From NCBI RefSeq assembly GCF_018812025.1, contig NC_063061.1:4949796-5013795 (forward strand): a DNA stretch of 64,000 nucleotides. Reading direction: 5' to 3'. Origin of the DNA: Megalobrama amblycephala (lineage: Eukaryota > Chordata > Actinopteri > Cypriniformes > Xenocyprididae). A program made the position numbers and the translations under genes. The stretch's first letter is position 1; every line of letters starts with the position of its first letter. The notes below the pieces were generated by a model, which searched no databases, was not told the DNA's origin, and saw only the letters and a list, made by a program, of their open reading frames with translations. This document shows, piece after piece, positions 24,106-35,895 of this stretch.

Positions 24106-26589
24106 AGGGCTGTCAAAATAACGCGTTACTTTTGATTAATTAATCTGAGAAAAAATAACGCGTTAAAAAAATAATGCAGATTAATCCATTCCGTATTGAC
24201 CTTTGAACCTGGAGCCGTTCTAGCCACCATTCAACTGTACAGGGAGTGCAGAATTATTAGGCAAGTTGATTTTCTGATCATATTTTTTTTCCAAGTACAT
24301 TTTACCAATTCCAATCCACATCAATCTTAATAACTACCATTAATATTGTTTTTAATCATTTATAAGTGATACATAATAGTTCATGAAGGCTGGAAATGAA
24401 AAACGCCTATTATTCAGGTGTGCAGAATTATTAGGCAGGTTTTCTTTTACAGGCCAAATGAGCCAAAAAAGAGATTTAACTCAGACTGAAAAGTCAAAAA
24501 TGATTAAATACTCATGAGAAGGACGCAATACTAATGCAATACTAGAAATTGCAAAGTTAAAGCATGACCAATGGACAGCAAAACGCTCATTGGGTCAGCG
24601 GGGTCATACAAAAACAGGTGGAAAAGAAAAGACGCATGTTAACTGCAAAAGAATGAAGAATTAAGTGTGAAACCATCAGGAACCCTTTAGTCTCCAGCGC
24701 CACCATTTTCCAGAACTGCAACCTACCTGGAGTCTCCAGAAGTGCAAGGTCTCAGGATCTCAGAGACTTAGGCTAGCTAAAGAATCCTAAAAAATGACCC
24801 GCTCTTAATAAAAATCACAAGCTGAAGTGTTATAAAATACATTAAGACTGGGTTTTTATAGGCCTTATAGACAGACAGATTGAGAGTGACTCTTGAAGGA
24901 CCAGCACCACATCCTCTTGTACCACCGTTTGAAGAATTCATCTTCCAAAATCTGACAGTAAGTTTTAGAAGATCATTTTTAGTCCATATCTGCAAGACGG
25001 ACATTTCAGGATAAGAGATGGACTAAAAGTGAACTCCCACACCTTACTGCCAGATTCTGGAAGATAAATTCTTCAAACGGTGGTACAAGAGGATGTGGTG
25101 CTGGTCCTTCAAGAGTCACTCTCAATCTGTCTGTCTATAAGGCCTATAAAAACCCAGTCTTAATGTATTTTATAACACTTCAGCTTGTGATTTTTATTAA
25201 GAGCGGGTCATTTTTTAGGATTCTTTAGCTAGCCTAAGTCTCTGAGATCCTGACACCTCACACTTCTGGAGACTCCAGGTAGGTTGCAGTTCTGGAAAAT
25301 GGTGGCGCTGGAGACTAAAGGGTTCCTGATGGTTTCACACTTAATTCTTCACCTTAATTCTTCATTCTTTTGCAGTTAACATGCGTCTTTTCTTTTCCAC
25401 CTGTTTTTGTATGACCCCGCTGACCCAATGAGCGTTTTGCTGTCCATTGGTCATGCTTTAACTTTGCAATTTCTAGTATTGCATTAGTATTGCGTCCTTC
25501 TCATGAGTATTTAATCATTTTTGACTTTTCAGTCTGAGTTAAATCTCTTTTTTGGCTCATTTGGCCTGTAAAAGAAAACCTGCCTAATAATTCTGCACAC
25601 CTGAATATAAGGCATTTTTCATTTCCAGCCTTCATGAACAATTATGTATCACTTATAAATGATTAAAAACAATATTAATAGTAGTTATTATGATTGATGT
25701 GGATTGGAATTGGTAAAATGTACTTGGAAAAAAAATATGATCAAAAAATCAACTTGCCTAATAATTCTGCACTCCCTGTATGAAGGAGGGAGATGACTGC
25801 TGCGCTGACGGACAGAACGAGCAGAGAGCTCCTCCCTCGTTCGCGCGAGCTCTCTTTGTCTTCAAAGTAAGCACCGTCTTTGCACTCTCTCTACCTCACA
25901 CATAATAATCTAAATCAACTGACACAATGCTAAAAGACTGAATCCATATTTCACAAGGTGCATTCGGAAAATGTTTTTCCTGAATAACCGCTGGGTGTGA
26001 ATAGTGCTCAAAAGAACGTAACCTCATCTTCTCTGAAAGGCGCCCTGCACGTGCAGCTGACATAAACCACACTTTCAGTAAACAAAAAGAAAATCCTATC
26101 CAGTGGTGAAGTGTTTTCTGTGTTGACAAATCTTTTGCGATGTCCTAATAACAGTCGCGATTCGCACGCGACACGTCAATGTCCGCTAATGTCCAATTCA
26201 CGACCTAATGACTCATTTGAGCAGATTCATTTTAATGAATCATGACAACAACTGATCTGTCCACACGGTCTATAATGAATCATTTACTCAAACAACTCTG
26301 AAATGAGAACATAAGTCTGCTTACCCCATTTAGCAAGAGTGGTTAGTAAAATTAGCCTTAATAATTCACAATATTTTCAGGTTATTTAAATGACAATGTG
26401 TAGTAAATTAGGCCTACCTATAAAATCAGTTAGTTTAGACTGGAGTGATGTGAAACCAGAACAAAGCAAGTTGTTGTTAGCTAGGTGCATTCAATTGTAT
26501 ATGGTAGAAAATTATATTATTAGTTAATATAACTTCTAAATGCTACTTTTTAATACTTTTCAGGTTTAGCAAAAAAGCATCTTCTCTTA
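24106..26589. mobile_element. inserted DNA splitting the dispersed repeat (hAT-like left end)
   Basis: Begins AGGGCTGTCAAAATAACGCG, a terminal sequence I associate with fish hAT-like elements. No matching right end is obvious, so the right limit is only where the host repeat resumes. It carries the palindromic Tc1 derivative at 24240-25778. The stretch 25781-26589 has no coding exon I can support. Confidence 0.45.
24240..25778. mobile_element. 1.5 kb palindromic (foldback) Tc1/mariner derivative
   Basis: The left end CAGGGAGTGCAGAATTATTA and its exact inverse on the right are flanked by TA at 24238-24239 and 25779-25780. The whole element is two near-identical inverted arms of about 730-770 bp around a short centre at about 24980-25040. 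The arms retain a decayed transposase piece (EDKFFKRWYKR near 25060). The structure is consistent with duplication and inversion of one half of an autonomous Tc1-type parent, followed by transposition of the dimer. Confidence 0.92.
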
Positions 26590-27312
26590 CAAAGCTATAA
26601 AAATGTAAGAGCTCATTCTGTGGTTGTGTAAAAAAGAATGCAGCAACTGTCCACTTGGTGGTGCTATAACACGAAAAAACATGGAAACAGCTTTAACTAC
26701 TTCACTGTTAATCCGTTGGACTTGAAAATTGGTATGCAGTGTCTTTGTCCAAGGTGCCATGATTGTCTGTGAGGAGATTGGCATATCTCAAAAAACATGG
26801 CCAATATTGGCCAATGAAGTGTAAGCACCTATCAGACAAGGTTAACGGAGGGCGATCGGAACGAAACTCCCTGGGCCTGTTTGACTCACGGCCCTAGAGA
26901 TCTGTGAGAAATTCGAAAGAAATTGGTAACCAGGGGGTGCCTTCGCATTTTTCACACGTGTAAAGGATTGTGTATCACATTGATACCACATGGTAGAACT
27001 CCTCATTCTGAGCAACTTTGCCTCTAGGACCACCGCTGTCCATCAAATCATTCGTTAAATACTGGAGATAATTTAAAAAACAAACTTTGGTGAACTAGTC
27101 CTAGATTTTTGGTTCAACCTCGATAACTGTTAAAAAGCTTTAAAAAACATATATTTCCTATGGTAAATGCCTGTAATGGCTGTAAATTGTCTTTTCCATA
27201 TATGATCGAGATGGTTACAAGCTTGCTAAATAAAACATAATACCTTTTTACGCATATGCCTAAAAGCATTAAAGCACTTGAACCCCGATATTTGCTGCTT
27301 GCAGCTATATTT
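26590..27312 (+). repeat. dispersed repeat, GGGGTTCAAGCG family, right part
   Basis: Continues the repeat interrupted at 24105: it holds CCACTTGGTGGTGCTATAAC and ends AAAGCACTTGAACCCC then TTGCTGCTTGCAGCTATATT. Both motifs recur in the same order in the 61433-62272 copy. Confidence 0.75.
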
Positions 27313-28435
27313 TTAATGCATTATTGTAATAATAAACACTGGTTTGTAGTGGAAATAGCTTTACTGTTTACTAGTGTTGTAGTTCTCAAGACCATTTTTA
27401 GAAAGTCTTGGTCTTGTCTCGGTCTCAGACTAAGAGGGATTTTATTAACTGCAGGGATATCACTAAATAGCCAATGCACTGTCTGATTTATTTTGTTAAC
27501 ATCATTAATGTGATCTGATGTAAAACATGCTACTTAAAATGTAACCAATAACTTATTTCTAATGTGATTTAGTTTGTTACTGTTGTGCTGGGTTCGAAAT
27601 CAATGCAGGGTTGTCTAAAAAAACCAATTGCCCAAAATTAATACAAAAGCCCACAAATGCAAGATATGATTGCAAAAAAGTACTTGTATGAGATTTTGTG
27701 TTTTATATAATTTAATATAGGTTATAATTAAACAATATCACAAGAGCAAGAGAGCTGTTTTTATGAATATGAGCAAACGTGCTATTGATTTTATACAAAT
27801 GTTCAATGAACAAGAAGTTAATATTAAGTGACTTATATTTTATACACAATTTTTTTGCTGTTTCAGAAATGAAAATAGTTCCAAACAAATCCATAGCAGA
27901 ACTGTTGGAGCAACACTCTGCGTTGTTTTGTTACAAAATGAATCAGCTAAATGAATCATTTGAACAAATCGTTTGAATAAATGATTCATTGACTCACTCA
28001 TTAAGTGTTTTGTCGCCACCTATTGGCGGTTTCAGTTTCAAAGGAATATTTAAAAGTAGGCCTGTCATTTTATTTTTCCATCATATTTCTGTATTCAAAA
28101 TTTTATTTTTAAAACATTAATCTTAAAATTATGCCTTGGTCTTGGTCGCGACAACGGTTTACTGCATTTTTCTAGTTAAATACCTATAATGGCTAATGGA
28201 TCGAAATTCACAGAAAATAGCATACTTATGCTTTGCACAGTAAGGTGGATACTTGTGTTGGAAACATTTGTTATGTCCTATTACACAAGAAAGAAAAACT
28301 GTTCTTATAAAATGCATAAACAATCTATCATGTCATTAAAGGGATAGGAAGTTTAGCACCCTCATATTAGAAGTACGTAGATAGGTCAATATGGTCCTAT
28401 TAATGATCAGATGTAACCATTGCGCTGGAACTGTG
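27313..28435. other. 3' flank of the serotonin receptor gene
   Basis: No exon seen. AT-rich, with a few short repeats of ATGAATCATTTG-type around 27940-28000. A candidate receptor polyadenylation region would lie just below 28435, but I cannot pinpoint a signal. Confidence 0.4.
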
Positions 28436-29073
28436 TCAGCGTGTTCTGATGGCCTTCGGCTTCTTCTCCTCATGATATTTACATTGTAGGTAGCGAGCGA
28501 AGGCTTGGCGATACGTCTCGTTGAAAAGTGTGTAGATCAGGGGATTCACTCCAGAGGAGACATATCCCACCCAGACAAAGATGTTAATGAGTGTATAGAG
28601 ATGCTTGTTGCAGTTGTTCTGACAGATAGCGATCAGCACGTTGGTGATGAAGAATGGACACCACATGACCAGGAAGAGGAAGAAGACAATTCCCAAGACT
28701 TTGGAGGCTCGTTGTTCATTTTTTATAGCTTGCATCATTCCTTTGTTTCCTTGGTCTTGTGGACGTCCGAACAGACGTTTGTTGATTGGAAATGTGAACT
28801 TCTTGGAGGAGGACCGACTGTTGAGCAGACTTGTGCTGCTTATCTCAGCGGTAGAATGTTTGGAGCTCTTGCTCTCTAGCGGGAAGGAAGAGCTGTGCTT
28901 CTGGAGATCACGGAGTGTGAGGTAATAGCAGACCACCATGATGACCAGAGGACAGAAGAAGGCCACGAATGAGCCAACAAGGACGAAGCGAGGCTCATTC
29001 AGGGCGCAGGTGCCATTTACAAACACCTTCTGCTTATCCTGGAAACCTATTATTGGAATGGGCAGTGACAACA
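28436..29073 (-). CDS. htr2-like: serotonin receptor exon 3 (TM4 end to stop)
   Basis: The acceptor TTTCTTTCAG fixes the start at 29073. It covers extracellular loop 2 with its disulfide Cys (NGTCALNE), TM5, a Ser-rich third loop, TM6, TM7 and the short tail. The stop codon is at 28438-28436. Confidence 0.92.
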
Positions 29074-32000
29074 CTGAAAGAAAAGGAAAAAAAGAGTGAT
29101 GGATTAAAGCTTGTTTTATTTCATTCCAGGTTGCCCCACTGAAAGTAAAAGCTGTCAGAATACTTGTACAACTATCATATTTGATTCAAATAATGGGTAA
29201 AAGGTCTGTTATTGATTTATAGACAATATTTCTCTGGCTCATAAAAAAAAAAAAAAAAATGCTGGTGGGGTGGGTGAATGTTGGGCACAAAACCAGAATC
29301 AGAAATGCTAAATACATAATACAATTGTAATGCTGACCGCAAGAGAGCAAAAAAAAGACACGCGGGCCTGATGCAGCAGTAATCGTTCCTCCTGTCAGTT
29401 CCTGTTAGCGCGGTTTCTTCTCTAGGTATAGACGTCAAACAGAGTCTACACTACCCCAGGGAGTGCAAGGAAACAGGGTCAGACTGCTTGCCTGACTGCT
29501 CACATTATTTCTCATCATACTAAACTAGTAAATGAATAGCTGCAACATCCTGCAACCCAATCTGGTAATATTTTATGTGGTGGTTTTTGGCACATAAGAA
29601 ATCATTCATAACCAGCCCCTCTAAAGAGTCACATAGCTACTAAAAAATAATGGCAACTGCTAACATCTCAGGGTACATTTACACAACACCGATGTACTAA
29701 AAATAAAAAAGTTTTTCCTTTGTGTTTTTCACGTACAAAGTTGTCAAAGTGATTCCCGTTCACACAGATCTGCGAAAACGACTAAAAGCACTGTATTGCA
29801 CTGCCAGACCAGCAGTTGACGATGCCGCTTTGTAAAGAAACACTACGCTCCTATAGACTGAACACATAATACAATTGCTTATGTGTAACCCCTCCTGTTC
29901 GAACTGCCCGCTCTAAGCGGGATTCAAACCCTGGTCCACTGGCATGGGAGTCGGGCGCTCTAACAAGGAGGCTAATGACCACAGTCTCTAGTGTCAGCCG
30001 CTAGAGCGTCTCTCGAGATCAGGGGAGTGAGGTTTACACACACAACTCTTACCAGCCTACATCCGTTACACTCACCCCCCTAAACCTCAAACCTATCCGG
30101 GTCACGGCACCATTGTAATCCCTCTTGTTCAAACCGCCTGCTCTAAGCGGGACTCGATCCTCGGTCTGCCGGCATGGGTGTTGGATGCTCTAACAAGAAG
30201 GCTAAAGTCTGCAGTCTCTAGTGTCAGTCGCTAGAACGCCTCTTAAGACCCACTGAGGCATGGACTCCACTAGACCCCTGAAGGTGTGCTGTGGTATTGG
30301 ATTTGTTTGTTGAGCACATCCCACAGATGCTCGATTGGATTGAGATCTGGGGAATTTGGAGGCCAAGTCAACTCCTCAAACTCGTTGTTGTGCTCCTCAA
30401 ACCATTCCTGAACCATTTTTGCTTTGTGGCATGAGAATTATCCTGCTGAAAGAGGCCACAGCCACCAGGGAATACCGTTTCCATGAAAGGGTGTACATGG
30501 TCTGCAACAATGCTTAGGTAGGTGGTATGTGTTAAAGTAACATCCACATGGATGGCAGGACCCAAGTTGCCCAAAGCATCACATTGCCTCTGCCGGCTTG
30601 GCTTCTTCCCATAGTGCATCCTGGTGCCATGTGTTCCCCAGGTAAGTGATGCACACACACCTGGCCATCCACGTGATGTAAAAGAAAACATCTTCTTCCA
30701 TTGCTCCATGGTCCAGTTCTGATGCTCACGTGTCCACTGTTGGCTCTTTCGGTGGTGGACAGGCGTCAGCATGGACACCCTGACTGGTCTGCAGCTATGC
30801 AGCTCCATACGTAACAAACTGCGATCACTGTGTATTCTGACAACTTTCTATCAGAACCAGCATTAACTTCTTGAGCAATTTGAGCTACAGTAGCTCATCT
30901 GTTGGATCGGACCACACGCCTTCGATCACCACGTGCATCAATGAGCCCATGACACTGGTTAAAGAATAAGGCCTTATTCTTGTTGTATTTTAACCCTTAT
31001 GAAGGCCTGTGTGCTGAAATGTGTTTATGTTTCCTATACAGTATAAATCATCATTTTTTGTAACTCTGAACACAGGATGCTTCATTCTCACCTATAGAAA
31101 TGCTCCAAACAGAGATTATTTTGATCATGGCCTTGCAAAGTGAGTTGCTGCGGCTGTATTTGATTGGGTTACGGATGCCGATATAGCGGTCCAGAGAAAT
31201 GGCACACAGGTGCATGATGGAGGCTGTGGAGAAGAGCACATCAAGGAAGAGCCACATGGGACACAGCAGTTCAGAGAGAGGCCAGGTGTGATCTGGAACA
31301 GACAACAAGAGGACTAAGTTTCAGAGGCACAGGCACAGGCTGGTAGTGAGAAGAGCTGAGTATATAATCCTAAGATTTTCACAAACCATTAACATGTTTC
31401 AGCTCGCACCGTTTTCACATTTTAAGGCAAGACACAACAAGTAAATAAAACTACTAATAGGTATCATCATACTTTCCCTGGTTTATTAACCACTGTTCTT
31501 TAAGAAACTTGTTTTTGTATTACAAGTTTTCTGAAATGTTTAAATATGCAAATCTTGCATTATCTAATAAAATACGCACTGATTTGCATACATTTCTGGA
31601 ACAGAAATCTGAAGATTTGTTAAAGCGAGGTTCATACTTGTTTCCTTTTTTTTTTGTTCACATATTACAGTTGAAGGTTAAAAGTTTTACAGAGAAGATT
31701 TTGGATTTCTCTTTTTATCACTCCATAAATCAGAAAATATATACTTTTTCTTTCAATAGCCAGATAAAAATTAATTTTCAGCATGTTATATCAATCAGGT
31801 GAACGATATATGAACAAACCCCACTGTGAAAACAATGGTTTTGCCTATAACTTAAAGGGATAGTTTGCCCAAAAAATTAAATTCTATCATCATTTACTCA
31901 CCCTCAAGTTGTTCAAAATCTGTATAATTTTCTTTGTTCTGTTGAACACAAAGGAAGATATTTTGAAGAATGTGTTAAACTCAAAAGTTTTGGGGCACCA

Positions 32001-33902
32001 CTGACTTCCATAGTAGTTTTTTTCCCACTATGGAAGTCAATGGTGCCCCAAAGTGGCCTGGTTACAAAATTTCTTCAAAATTTCTTCCTTTGTGTTCAAC
32101 AAAACAAAGAAATTGATACAGATTTGGAACAACTTGAGGGTGAGTAAATGATGATAGAATTTTCATTTTTTGGGTGAACTATCGCTTTAACATTAACATT
32201 ACTTATGTTGTTCCACAAACAATATATACTGATATTACAATTACTTTAAATTGTAAAATTCAGGTGAATCTCACAAAGACATGTCTGGGCTATATTTAAA
32301 ATAAATAAATAAATAAATTAAAAAAATATTGGCAACACTTTGCAATACAGTTTCATTTATTAATATTTGATGACTGCAATAGTTAACATTAAATAATAAT
32401 GAAAAATACTTCTAAATCACTTATTAATGTTAGTTAATAACTCCAACATTTAGTAATACATAATTAAAATAAAAAGCTGTATCTGTTAATATTATTTAAT
32501 GGAGCTGAGCTAACATGAACTAACAATGAACACTTTTATGATCTTATGTTAACAAATTAATAAACACTAACACATTAAGGCACACTATGTAGATTTTCGC
32601 CACTAGAGGTCGCTTATTCAAAACAAAGGCGTAGCTTGATGATGCCTTGATTTTGGGAAATAATGGGAGATGTCGTCTTCACCTCACAACCGGTGGAAAA
32701 GAAGGGGTATGGGCAGAAATCCTGTTCATGGATGAGATTATTAACGTTACTGTAGTATAAAGCAGAGCAAGACCGAGTGATACTGGAGCTGAGCGAAGCC
32801 GCTGGAGCAAATGCTAACAAGAGACGAGTGCGACACATGGCCGTGTAGCTTTTATTATGATGCAGTCACCACTTCCGCTTCTGTGTGGGGTAATGCAACG
32901 CAGTTTATCATATTAGATACATCTGTATGTTGAAAGTTGTTATAATGCTACTCTAAGCGTTCACTCTGCGGCTACTATGAGACACTTGTTATCGATATCA
33001 GTCATGGTAAAACATGGTACTCGTGGTAAATCAAGAAAACAAGATTTAAACAATAAGACTTACTGTGTTGAGCTATATAACATGATTCGTTTTCTGTTGA
33101 TAGATGTATCCAAACAGTTGCTCACCTGTCTAATAAAACACATAATATACTAAAGCGTCTTTGGTGTTTCCATGGTTTCTACAAAATAAAAGCGGAAATC
33201 GAGGGTAACGCGGGTATGATTTCATTGATAGGTGACGCACGGACACGATCCTTTCTCTGGCTTTAAATATTCTTGGTAACATTTGGGATAATGTAAGTAC
33301 ACAAGTCAACAAAATATAACATTGTTCTAGTGATTCTTAATCTAACGTTAACGAATAGGAACTTATTGTAAAGTATTACCAATATATATTTTGCATAAAG
33401 TCAATGAAGCCCATTCAAAGGAAAATTGCTTTTTTTTCATGACATTAAAACAAACCAAAAATTATTTTTAGAGAGCTTTTGTGAGACTCATCCATTTAGC
33501 CTTTCAGTTTCAGGTGTGATTTGCTTTTGTGTACATGCTTTAAAAACATTTTCAGACAATATATGTGCAGTTGTTGTTTAAAAAAAGAAAGAAAAAAGCT
33601 TAGAACTTACCGTAAAGAATAGTAATTAGTGAGGCTGGCATAACTAGGAATCCCACCAGCATGTCTGCAACAGCCAGTGAGCACAGGAAGTAGTTGGTGG
33701 CATTGTGCAGCTTGCTTTCGATGGACACTGCCATAATTACCAGTATATTCCCCGCAACAGTAAAAAATATGATCACCAGAATAAACAGAGCTGCCCAGTT
33801 CTTCACCGTGGGTTGCATGTCACCTGAGTTGTTGGATTTGATATAGCTGTTGTTGATGTCCAAAGAGACATTCCAGGGAAGAGTAGTGTTTAATAAGGCC
33901 AT
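28436..33902 (-). CDS. htr2-like: 5-HT2-type serotonin receptor, 2A/2C-like (3 coding exons, 376 aa)
   Basis: A class A GPCR of the Gq-coupled 5-HT2 family. Exons 33902-33611, 31292-31092 and 29073-28436 join in phase (292 + 201 + 638 nt). The N-terminus has several N-glycosylation sequons (NTT, NVS, NNS). TM1 has [11 protein letters not shown]2 [12 protein letters not shown]3 the amine-binding Asp in [10 protein letters not shown] followed by DRY, TM6 [10 protein letters not shown] and TM7 [13 protein letters not shown]. Subtype is mixed: [19 protein letters not shown] and [13 protein letters not shown] look 2C-like, while the stretch after TM7 looks more 2A-like. The two internal introns fall at the positions used in mammalian HTR2A and HTR2C. 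The protein stops about 15 residues after helix 8 (KPKAIRTR), with no long tail or PDZ-binding end. Confidence 0.9.
29074..29883. other. serotonin receptor intron 2, 3' half
   Basis: No exon or recognisable element beyond a poly-A tract at about 29248-29261. Confidence 0.4.
29884..30250 (-). repeat. dimeric tRNA-like SINE-type repeat
   Basis: Two diverged copies lie at about 29885-30025 and 30114-30250, in direct orientation. On the minus strand each reads like a tRNA: GTTAGAGCGCCCGACTCCC (D-arm into anticodon arm), then AGGGTTTGAATCCCG (T-arm with B-box-like core). The copies differ at many positions and I cannot fold a complete cloverleaf, so a tRNA-derived SINE is more likely than a working tRNA gene. 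Confidence 0.55.
30257..30955 (-). mobile_element. Tc1-like fragment (CACCGATCAGGC family), ends missing
   Basis: This minus-strand copy matches the 19885 and 51173 copies. It covers much of the transposase body, including a FQQDN-type motif, but lacks both terminal repeats. It sits in serotonin receptor intron 2. The frame is broken. Confidence 0.85.
31092..31292 (-). CDS. htr2-like: serotonin receptor exon 2 (TM3, DRY, into TM4)
   Basis: The acceptor is TGTTCCAG|ATCACACC and the donor is CTATAG|GTGAGA. It encodes [34 protein letters not shown] and the second loop, then TM4. Both phases are 1. Confidence 0.92.
31293..31851. other. serotonin receptor intron 1, proximal part
   Basis: AT-rich. 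A segment around 31480-31800 is similar to 50720-51050 in the NLR region (shared words such as TTTGCATACATT and AACAGAAATCTGAA), so it is an old repeat of unknown class. Confidence 0.45.
31852..32190. mobile_element. complete palindromic MITE
   Basis: Outer ends TTAAAGGGATAGTTTGCCC and GGGTGAACTATCGCTTTAA, with a central hairpin around the inverted ACTATGGAAGTCAATGG. Symmetric along its whole length and without coding capacity; the same family as 6588-6827 and the outer arms of 37741-38573. Confidence 0.88.
32577..33360 (+). repeat. dispersed element, AAGGCACAATATGTAG family (copy B)
   Basis: Left part contains CGCCACTAGAGGTCGC; right part contains TGGTGTTTCCATGGTTTCTA and AACATTTGGGATAATG. 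The same segments occur in inverse order and orientation at 40601-43358, so these are two copies of one element. Confidence 0.7.
33611..33902 (-). CDS. htr2-like: serotonin receptor exon 1 (N-terminus to TM2)
   Basis: The ATG at 33902 starts [20 protein letters not shown]; the upstream AT-rich leader contains no in-frame extension I could support. The donor TACG|GTAAGT leaves phase 1. It includes TM1 and TM2. Confidence 0.9.
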
Positions 33903-35334
33903 TGTAGGAAAAGTAAAATTAAAGTTTGATAGGGCTCTCAGAAACTGTCAGTGTTGATTCTGTATATGTATTATCAGTCTCAGGTGTCAGCTGACTTCAG
34001 GCTGTCTTCGTAACAACTGCTTACTCTTGTGGTTGTGCGTCCTACACCTAAACAGACAGTAATACTGTTTAGATGAAGAGATAGACAGATAGCATGGTTT
34101 TCATAAACAATGTGTATTGTGAAAGGTGCTATATATAAATACATTAGATTGACAGATTTATGTCATTCCTGTGAAGAGGTTGGCTGGTTGTGCACATCCT
34201 ATTCTTTTGAAACCATTATTAACAAATATTGACACATGCAAATGTCTGTTTAAACTGAGAGTGAAATGTCTTTAAATTCTTGCAGGTAAAAAAGATCAAA
34301 CATTAAACTCTGTGAGTGTTGTGAGGTGAATAGTTCAGCGCTACCTTCTACTGTACATTTATCTGGTAGCAGATATTTTGATGATATTATCTAGAAGACA
34401 TTGTCACACTTGTGAAATCCAAAAGATACAGGAAGACCAAGCTAAATAAACTTTGAAGCAGTTCTTTTCATGCAAACAGTCGTACGTGTGAACAGCTGAT
34501 GGGTTGACTCAAATATCTGTTACTTTGTTGCGGCTAGCCAAACTTAACTAATGCTAACATAGACAGGTTTGACACCATTTGATGTTTAATGAAAAAACAA
34601 AAATGGACCCTGAAGCAAAACCAGTTAAGAATCATTTATCTGTCTGAATTGCCCACAAATCCAAAGAACCCTTAAACCCTAGTAAGTTGGCAGAACTAAT
34701 ATACTTTTTTTTTTTTTTAAAGTCATCAAACTTGAAGATTAAGTTAGTAAAACTTTTTATTTAGTTCTACACCAACATGCTATATATTGATTAAACGAAG
34801 TCAGTTTGGTTGCATAAACATCATATCAATTTGAATGTTTATGGTTAGGTGCTAGCAAGCATTAGAAGTTCTACAGCCCACTTGGGCAATGGGGTCCCTC
34901 ATCCCTCTGGCTCCACCTTGATTCATCTTCACTCTGGCTTCACCTCGGACTTTCGGGTCTCTTCTTTCCCTCTGGTTCCACCATTGTCCTCACTCCCACT
35001 GGTCTGCCCTCCAGGCCTACAGTGTCACCCTGGGTCTTTGTCTCCTCAGCTCCGTCTGGGTCTCCCACCCCTCTCAGCTCCACCTCAGTCTGTCGGGCTC
35101 CTGGCTCCTCCCTCCATCAGTTCTACCTTGGGAACTTCATCCCTATGTCTCTGATCTGGGTCACTCCTTGGCTCCTCCTTTTGTCATCTCCTTTAGATTT
35201 AGCCCACCTAAATTTCCACCCAGCCCCCCTAAAAATGTGTGATTAACTCGCGATTAAACTGTACATTAATTTGTGATGGCCTCAGTCCCCTTTATATCTC
35301 ATATGAAACCGGCAACAGGCTTTGCCTTTCGAAC
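33903..35334. other. upstream of the serotonin receptor; CT-rich block
   Basis: No exon identified. The part just above 33902 should hold the 5' UTR and possibly the promoter, but no clear TATA or CpG cluster is visible. 34880-35235 is a CT-rich stretch of repeated GGCTCCACC/GGGTCTC words that looks like decayed repeat DNA. Confidence 0.4.
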
Positions 35335-35895
35335 TTGTGTGTTCAGTACATCCCACAGATGCTCGATTGGATTGAGATCTGGGGAATTTGGAGGCCAAGT
35401 CAACACCTCAAACACGTTGTTGTGCTCCTCAAACCATTCCTGAACCATTTTTGCTTTGTGGCAGGAGCATTATCCTGCTGAAAGAGGCCACAGCCACCAG
35501 GGAATACCGTTTCCATGAAAGGGTGAACATGGTCTCAACAATGCTTAGGTAGGTGGTACGTGTCAAAGTAACATCCATATGGATGGCAGGACCCAAGGTT
35601 TCCCAGCAGAACATTGCCCAAAGCATCACACTGCCTCCGCCGGCTTGCCTTCTTGCCTGCAGCTATGCAGCTCCATACACAACAAACTGTGATGCACTGT
35701 GTATTCTGACACCTTTCTATCAGAACCAGCATTAACTTCTTGAGCAGTTTGAGCTACAGTAGCTCGTCTGTTTGTTTAGACCACATGGGCCAGCCTTCGC
35801 TCTCCATGTGCATCAATGATCTTGGCCGCCCATGACCCTGTCGCCGGTTCACACTGCAGACCGGGAACACCCCACAAGAGCTGCAGTTTTGGAGA
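35335..35895 (-). mobile_element. Tc1-like fragment (CACCGATCAGGC family)
   Basis: Third copy of the family, minus strand. It contains the QQDN-region and N-terminal-domain segments with an internal deletion around 35660, and no terminal repeats. Confidence 0.83.

Noticed and set aside
31092..31292. 5-HT2C-type RNA editing site in the second intracellular loop.
   Set aside because: The codons for IRNPI here do not match the edited mammalian sequence, and no pairing intronic segment was seen, so editing is not supported.
34849..35246. Ser/Pro/Leu-rich open frames on the plus strand.
   Set aside because: The sequence is CT-rich with repeated GGCTCCACC words, and no domain or splice signal is seen. 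It looks like repeat decay.
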